From Pagrus major (taxonomy: Eukaryota; Chordata; Actinopteri; Spariformes; Sparidae), in NCBI RefSeq assembly GCF_040436345.1, contig NC_133230.1, positions 26,450,051 to 26,514,050 of the forward strand: a DNA stretch of 64,000 nt, given 5' to 3'. Under the pieces are notes generated by a model. It searched no databases, was not told where the DNA came from, and was given only the letters and a program-made list of their open reading frames with translations. Shown here one piece after another: positions 59,801 to 64,000 of this stretch (positions are counted from its first letter, which is position 1; each line of letters starts with the position of its first letter). The translations under genes were made by a program, and so were the position numbers.

Positions 59801-61842
59801 CCACTGAGCAGGAGACAGTTCATCTGAGGATAGACGTCCTGAACTCAGGGACTGTTGGATCTCCTCCACTAGAGAACGATCATTCAGTTCATTCAGACAG
59901 TGGAACAGATTGATGCTTTTCTCTGGAGACAGATTCTCACTGATCTTCTTCTTGATGAACTGGACTGTTTCCTGGTTGGTCTGTGATATACTTCCTTTCT
60001 GTGTCAGCAGACCTTGTAGGAGATTCTCATTGGTCTGCAGTGAAAGACCCAGGAGGAAGCGGAGGAACAAGTCCAGGTGTCCATTTGGACTCTGTAAGGC
60101 CTTATCCACAGCACTCAGGTAGAGGTGTGTCTCTGCAGATTGATGGTAGGTTGTTTGTTCTTCTGCCAGCAGATTGACTCCAGAGTTGATGAATGTCAGA
60201 CGGACATAAAGAGCAGCCAGAAACTCCTGAACACTCAGATGGACGAAGCAGAACACTATGTCCTGGTACAGTCCACTCTCCTCTTTAAAGATCTGTGTGA
60301 ACACTCCTGAGTACACTGAGGCTGCTGTGATATCGATGCCACACTCTTTCAGGTCTGATTCATAGAAGATCAGGATTCCTTTCTGCAGCTGATCAAAAGC
60401 CAATTTTCCCAGAGACTCAATCATCTTCCTGCTCTCTGGAGTCCAGTGTGGATCTGTCTCAGCTCCTCCATCATACTTGACGTTCTTCACTTTGGACTGA
60501 ACCACCAGGAAGTGGATGTACATTTCAGTCAGGGTCTTGGGCAGCTGTCCTCCCTTTCTGGTCTTCAACACATCCTCCAGAACTGTAGCAGTGATCCAGC
60601 AGAAGACTGGTGTGTGGCACATGATGTGGAGGCTTCGTGATGTCTTGATGTGGGAGATGATTCTGCTGGCCTGGTCTTCATCTCTGAATCTCTTCCTGAA
60701 GTACTCCTCCTTCTGTGGGTCAGTGAACCCTCTGACCTCTGTCACCATGTCAACACACCCAGGAGGGATCTGTTTGGCTGCTGCAGGTCGTGTGGTTATC
60801 CAGAGGCGAGCAGAGGGAAGCAGGTTTCCCCTGATGAGGTTTGTCAGCAGCACATCTACTGAGGTGGACTCTGTAACATCAGTCAGGATCTCAGTGTTGT
60901 GGAAGTCCAGAGGAAGTCGACACTCATCCAGACCATCAAAGATGAACACAACCTGGAACTCTTCAAACCTGCAGATTTCTTTGGTTTCTGTGAAGAAGTA
61001 ATGAACAAGTTCCACCAAGCTGAACTTTTTCCCTTTCAGCACATTCAGCTCTCTGAAAGTGAATGGAAATGTGAACTGTATGTCCTGGTTGGTTTTGTCT
61101 TCAGCCCAGTCCAGAGTGAACTTCTGTGTTAAGAGTGTTTTCCCGATGCCAGCCACTCCCTTTGTCATCACTGTTCTGATTGGTTCATTTCTTCCAGGTG
61201 AGGCTTTAAAGACGTCTTCTTGTCTGATTTTTGTTTCTGGTCTGTCTGGTTTCCTGGAAGCTGTTTCAATCTGTCTGACCTCATGTTCATCATTGACCTC
61301 TGCAGTCCCTCCCTCTGTGATGTAGAGCTCTGTGTAGATCTGATTCAGAAGGGTTGGGTTTCCTGCTTTAGCGATCCCCTCAAACACACACTGGAACTTC
61401 TTCTGCAGGTTAGATTTGAGTTTACGTCGACAAACTGGAGCAAGATGTCCTGATTGAGCAAAAGACAAATAAGATTCATTAATAAATTATAGATTAAATA
61501 TTTCAACATTTTACTTCCTCAAAGAATCAGTATATGAAGATATTTTTGTCCTTCAGACTTCAGTAAACATTTCATTGATCCAACATGTTAAATCTTTAGA
61601 GAAATCCTCTTACTGCTCTGCAGATAGTCTGCCAGATCCTCCTGCTTCAGTCTCCTCAGGAAGTTCAGTGTAATCTTCAGAAATGCCTCTCTGCTGCTCC
61701 TCTTCTTCTCTCCATCCTCACCATCCAACACCTCCTCATCCTCACTCTGACTCTCTAAACTTTCTGGATAATCTGAACTCAGAGCCTTCTGGATCTTCTT
61801 CAGCTCGTTCTTCACGAAACTGACAATGTTGTCCTCCAGCAG
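50256..61842 (-). CDS. Gene C: NLRC3-like receptor, 5' end off window, SPRY frameshifted
   Basis: Minus-strand exons d 61614-61842, e 59673-61449, f 59400-59573, g 58613-58786, i 51037-51083 and j 50256-50816. Exons a to c should lie right of 64000. Phases agree throughout, and the NACHT Walker motifs are intact. Exon j carries a 1-bp insertion, so the SPRY domain is truncated. The intron g-i of about 7.5 kb holds a duplicated L1 and a 2.9-kb polypyrimidine array directly at the acceptor of exon i. It is sister to gene A: both share the L1 site, the mariner microinversion and many substitutions. It could be a receptor with an altered tail or an early pseudogene. Confidence 0.8.
50868..50985. 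repeat. Minisatellite in gene C intron i-j, 3 copies
   Basis: About 37-39-bp unit with GTCTGATGATGACATCACA. Three copies here against two in gene B (27690-27770). Confidence 0.8.
51037..51083 (-). CDS. Gene C exon i: 47-bp linker exon
   Basis: Identical layout to gene B exon i: acceptor CTTTCAG, donor GTGAGT, product [15 protein letters not shown]. Immediately upstream on the gene strand begins 2.9 kb of CU-rich repeat. Confidence 0.9.
51084..54010. repeat. Giant polypurine array, right copy, at exon i 3' splice site of gene C
   Basis: 2.9 kb of plus-strand purine (GGA, GAG, GGG, GAC and CAA triplets). It starts directly at the exon i acceptor (CTGAAAGGAGGAGG on plus, CTTTCAG on the gene strand) and ends GGAGGTCAGAGCAGCATGGA, as in gene A. 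The left half is GGA/GGGGGA-rich. The right half (about 52850 on) shares GACGAGGAGCAAGAGGAG blocks with the gene A array. Long Leu/Pro/Ser or Arg/Lys/Glu frames within it are artefacts of the repeat. Confidence 0.95.
54049..57975 (-). mobile_element. L1-clade LINE, gene C copy, 3'-truncated
   Basis: The same insertion as in gene A, with the same right junction before GAGGGGCAGTTCTCTTT at 57976-57992. The left part, including the other target duplication and about 1 kb of L1 3' end and flank, is deleted, so L1 sequence joins the polypurine border at about 54049. A longer uninterrupted ORF2 stretch remains (55289-56629 minus: [13 protein letters not shown] through [20 protein letters not shown]). 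The RT remnant [20 protein letters not shown] lies at about 54900-54960. No Harbinger insertion is present. Confidence 0.87.
57993..58612. other. Gene C intron beside LRR exon g
   Basis: Conserved with gene A 9940-10559. No exon is seen. Confidence 0.6.
58613..58786 (-). CDS. Gene C exon g: second LRR exon
   Basis: A 174-bp exon, [40 protein letters not shown] and DWRLDTLR. Acceptor GTCTGCAG, donor GTATGA. Its protein is identical to gene B exon h. Confidence 0.88.
58787..59399. other. Gene C intron f-g, shortened
   Basis: About 610 bp. A deletion near 59240-59290 removes roughly half of the intron seen in gene A. No exon is seen. Confidence 0.6.
59400..59573 (-). CDS. Gene C exon f: first LRR exon
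   Basis: A 174-bp exon, [39 protein letters not shown] and CTLESLR. Acceptor TTGTCTCTCCAG, donor GTCAGG. Confidence 0.9.
59673..61449 (-). CDS. Gene C exon e: FISNA-NACHT exon
   Basis: A 1777-bp exon with acceptor GCTCAATCAG and donor GTAAGT. FISNA, Walker A GVAGIGKT, Walker [22 protein letters not shown] and [13 protein letters not shown] are all intact. In some segments it resembles B ([20 protein letters not shown]) and in others A ([20 protein letters not shown]), suggesting conversion among the three loci. Confidence 0.93.
61614..61842 (-). CDS. Gene C exon d: helical N-terminal exon
   Basis: A 229-bp exon with acceptor TATTCTGTTCCAG and donor [25 protein letters not shown], acidic [13 protein letters not shown], ends EDLADYLQS plus one base. 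Confidence 0.9.
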
Positions 61843-61989
61843 CTGGAACAGAATATTATATGAATGAGACGATCAAACTAAAATCATGGAACCAAACATC
61901 AGATCCATGTTGGACAGACTGACAACCCACTCATGTATTAAGCAGAATGAAGATTATTATGAACACCACAGATGTAAAAGTAGTTGTTG

Positions 61990-62785
61990 AACTCTAAATA
62001 CATCGTCTCTGAAATCATTGCATTTTGTTTTATATATGTTTAACACAATGTCCTAACTTTTTTGGAATCAATGTTGAGTAGGAGTTTCATCAGCCTAATT
62101 GATTTTTGCGAATGTGTATTATTCTGAATTTGATGGCAGCAACAGTTAACAAGTTACTACAGGGCAACTTACTACAGTTGCTGCAAAATTCTCCCAAAAC
62201 ACCTGTTTGGATCATTCCACAGGTAAACAGGCTAAACAGGGGACTGTATCATGACTGGGTATAAGAGGGGCATCCTCGAGAGGCTCAGTTTTTTACAAGC
62301 AAAGACGGAGCGAGGTTCACCACTTCAAACTGCTTGAACTAACAGTCCAACAGTTCAAGAACGTGAACTTGCAACTGCAGGAATTTATGGATTTCACCAT
62401 CTACAATCCATAATATCATCACAAGATTCAGAGAATGTGTAGAAATCTCTGGATGTAAGTGGGAAGGCTGAAAAAACAACACTGAATGTCCGTGACCTTC
62501 GACCCCCTAGACAGCTCTGCATTTAAAACTGACATGATTGTATAAAGGATATTACTACACAGGCTAATGAACACTGTCGTCAGTAAGTACAGTTGGCCAT
62601 CTATAAACAACATCGGAAACTCACTGACATTGGGCCCAAGCTGTGGTCGATGGAAGGACCATCCAGACTGTTACCAGCCGAAAGTTCAAAAGCAGAGTGA
62701 TGGGTTGTGTGGTAGCACCCATGGCATGATGGGCAACTGTCTATTGAAAATGATTTGCAAATCATTGCATTCTGTTTTCCACGAG
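61990..62785. mobile_element. Decayed Tc1/mariner-type element, gene C intron
   Basis: Homologous to 14509-15345 in gene A, with the same inverted left end, plus a further deletion at about 62650. Confidence 0.58.
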
Positions 62786-63754
62786 GAGTCGCCACCTTAA
62801 TGTGGTGGAGAGGTTTGTGTGTCCCAGTGATCCTGGGAGCTGTGTTGTTGGGGGTAATGGCCTGGAAGGGTCCCCAAGGCAAACTGGTCTCAGGGGAGGG
62901 ACACTAAGAGCAATTTAAGTAGACCCTATGATGGTGAAGACCTGGGAGGGGAACTCACCAGCGAGCATCTGGTGGCCGGGCCTTGATTTGAGGCCCCGGT
63001 CCATCGGGTCTTCAGCTCCCAGCTCCTTTGGTCAGAAGGTCATTGGTTCTTGTCGTGGTGGCAACCTAAGAACCCGCTGGTGGACACCAGTGGTGAGGGA
63101 GGCAGTCAAACTACAGGAGGAGGCCTTTTGGGCTTGGTTGGCCCAGGTGTCTCCTGAAGCAGCAGACAGGCTGCGTTACGGCTGCGTTACGGCTCCACCA
63201 CAGCAGCGGAGCTGATCGGTTTCACTCTAGTCTATGTGTTAACTTCCACCAGGTCCGCTGCGCTGCGTGTCTGCTGCGTCCCAGCTCCGGCAGTCCGCAG
63301 CCCTGCGGAGCAGATACGCAGGACTGCTATTTCTGGCGATCGCCGCAGCACAACGCAGCAATTCAGCCGAACTCAGCACAGAGCAGACAGGAAGTCAGAC
63401 ACGAAACATCAACATGACATCCGGTTAATTTTCAAAATAAGTTGATGCCAGCACAAAAACCTCAAAAGAGAGACAAATCCAAGCTCTTCTTCTAATCCTT
63501 CGGTCGGGAACACTTCGTGTTGTTGTGTTTATAACACATACGTATAACTGCGGTTGAGCGTGATTATGTAATTATCACAGGAATTTCTCGGTTTCGCAAC
63601 TCCAGCTGTTTGGCGGAGTTGCGCCTTGGCGGAAGGAGCATTTTGAGGACCTGACCAACAGGTCCACAACCGCATCCCCTGTACTGTGAGAAGTATTGCG
63701 GCATATGGGGTATCTGGGCCGCTGCGACGAGCTATCGTGTTTCTGTATAACCTA
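62786..63754 (+). mobile_element. Rex/RTE-like LINE 5' remnant and unclassified repeat, gene C intron
   Basis: 62786-63200 matches the 5' LINE piece of gene A (GAGTCGCCACCTTAATGTGG). 63200-63754 matches the unclassified block at 15771-16300, ending differently (GGAAGGAGCATTTTGAGGAC inserted near 63630). Confidence 0.48.
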
Positions 63755-64000
63755 GGCCTGCACGATATGAGGAAAATCTGCGATGTGCGATTAAACTGTT
63801 CAATATTGCGATGACGATATAACTTGCGATAAATAAACAAATATTGAAGTTTGCATATTATTAACTATACCGTTAATAATAGTGTTTCCGCATTAATAGG
63901 TACACTGCTAACATAGACCCCAAACATTGAATAGCCAATGTCCACTGAATAAAGAATGAAATAAATTATTTCGAACATGCTTTTATTGAACAAACTGCAC
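63755..64000. repeat. Dispersed fish DNA repeat (GCCTGCACGATATGAGG type), runs off window
   Basis: The start GGCCTGCACGATATGAGGAA with GATGTGCGATTAAACTGTTC, and the later TTTTATTGAACAAACTGCAC, match a common non-autonomous fish DNA repeat. The family name is not certain. It is absent from gene A at the homologous point. Confidence 0.45.

Overview
The window looks like a teleost fish nuclear chromosome, probably a percomorph, although the sequence alone does not fix the species. The evidence is intron-rich genes with GT-AG splice sites, the fish-specific NLRC3-like architecture (FISNA-NACHT, LRRs and B30.2), fish L1, CR1/L2 and Rex/RTE-type LINEs, hAT, PIF/Harbinger and Tc1/mariner remnants, and abundant AC microsatellites. 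There is no bacterial or viral gene organisation.

The backbone is a head-to-tail tandem array of three fish NLRC3-like innate immune receptor genes, all on the minus strand. Gene A spans 10560-19610 and its 3' end lies off the left edge. Gene B spans 27098-39439 with ten coding exons, all inside the window. Gene C spans 50256-61842 and its 5' exons lie off the right edge. The exons were assigned by splice phase: (a) initiator exon, (b) [13 protein letters not shown] exon, (c) 79-bp exon ending in SIFM, (d) 229-bp helical exon, (e) about 1.77-kb FISNA-NACHT exon, (f, g and h) 174-bp LRR exons, (i) 47-bp linker exon, (j) PRY-SPRY exon. Gene B joins in frame throughout and would encode about 1140 residues. 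Gene C has a 1-bp insertion that truncates its SPRY domain. Gene A is open as far as it can be seen.

Layout: 1-4229 is a giant GGA-type polypurine array in an intron of gene A. 4396-9922 is an antisense L1 LINE carrying a nested Harbinger element. 10560-19636 holds gene A exons g to a, with TE-filled introns. 20011-27097 is the A/B intergenic region with a broken hAT (ZMYM1-like) gene. 27098-40540 is gene B, including a CR1/L2 LINE, a MITE and a Tc1-like remnant. 40586-44273 carries a BED-finger hAT element and a degraded plus-strand ZMYM1-like gene that is itself interrupted by a 690-bp hAT MITE. 44274-49200 is intergenic. 49201-50255 is a segmental-duplication flank. 50256-61842 is gene C, with a second giant polypurine array (51084-54010) and the duplicated L1. 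61843-64000 is gene C intron made of repeats.

The strongest signal outside ordinary annotation is that the polypyrimidine tract directly in front of linker exon i has grown. It is a short GGA run of about 34 bp in gene B, about 2.9 kb in gene C, and at least 4.2 kb at the equivalent place in gene A. Shared and private TE insertions, a microinversion and a chimeric LRR exon give a relative history in which A and C are sisters and B is the outgroup.
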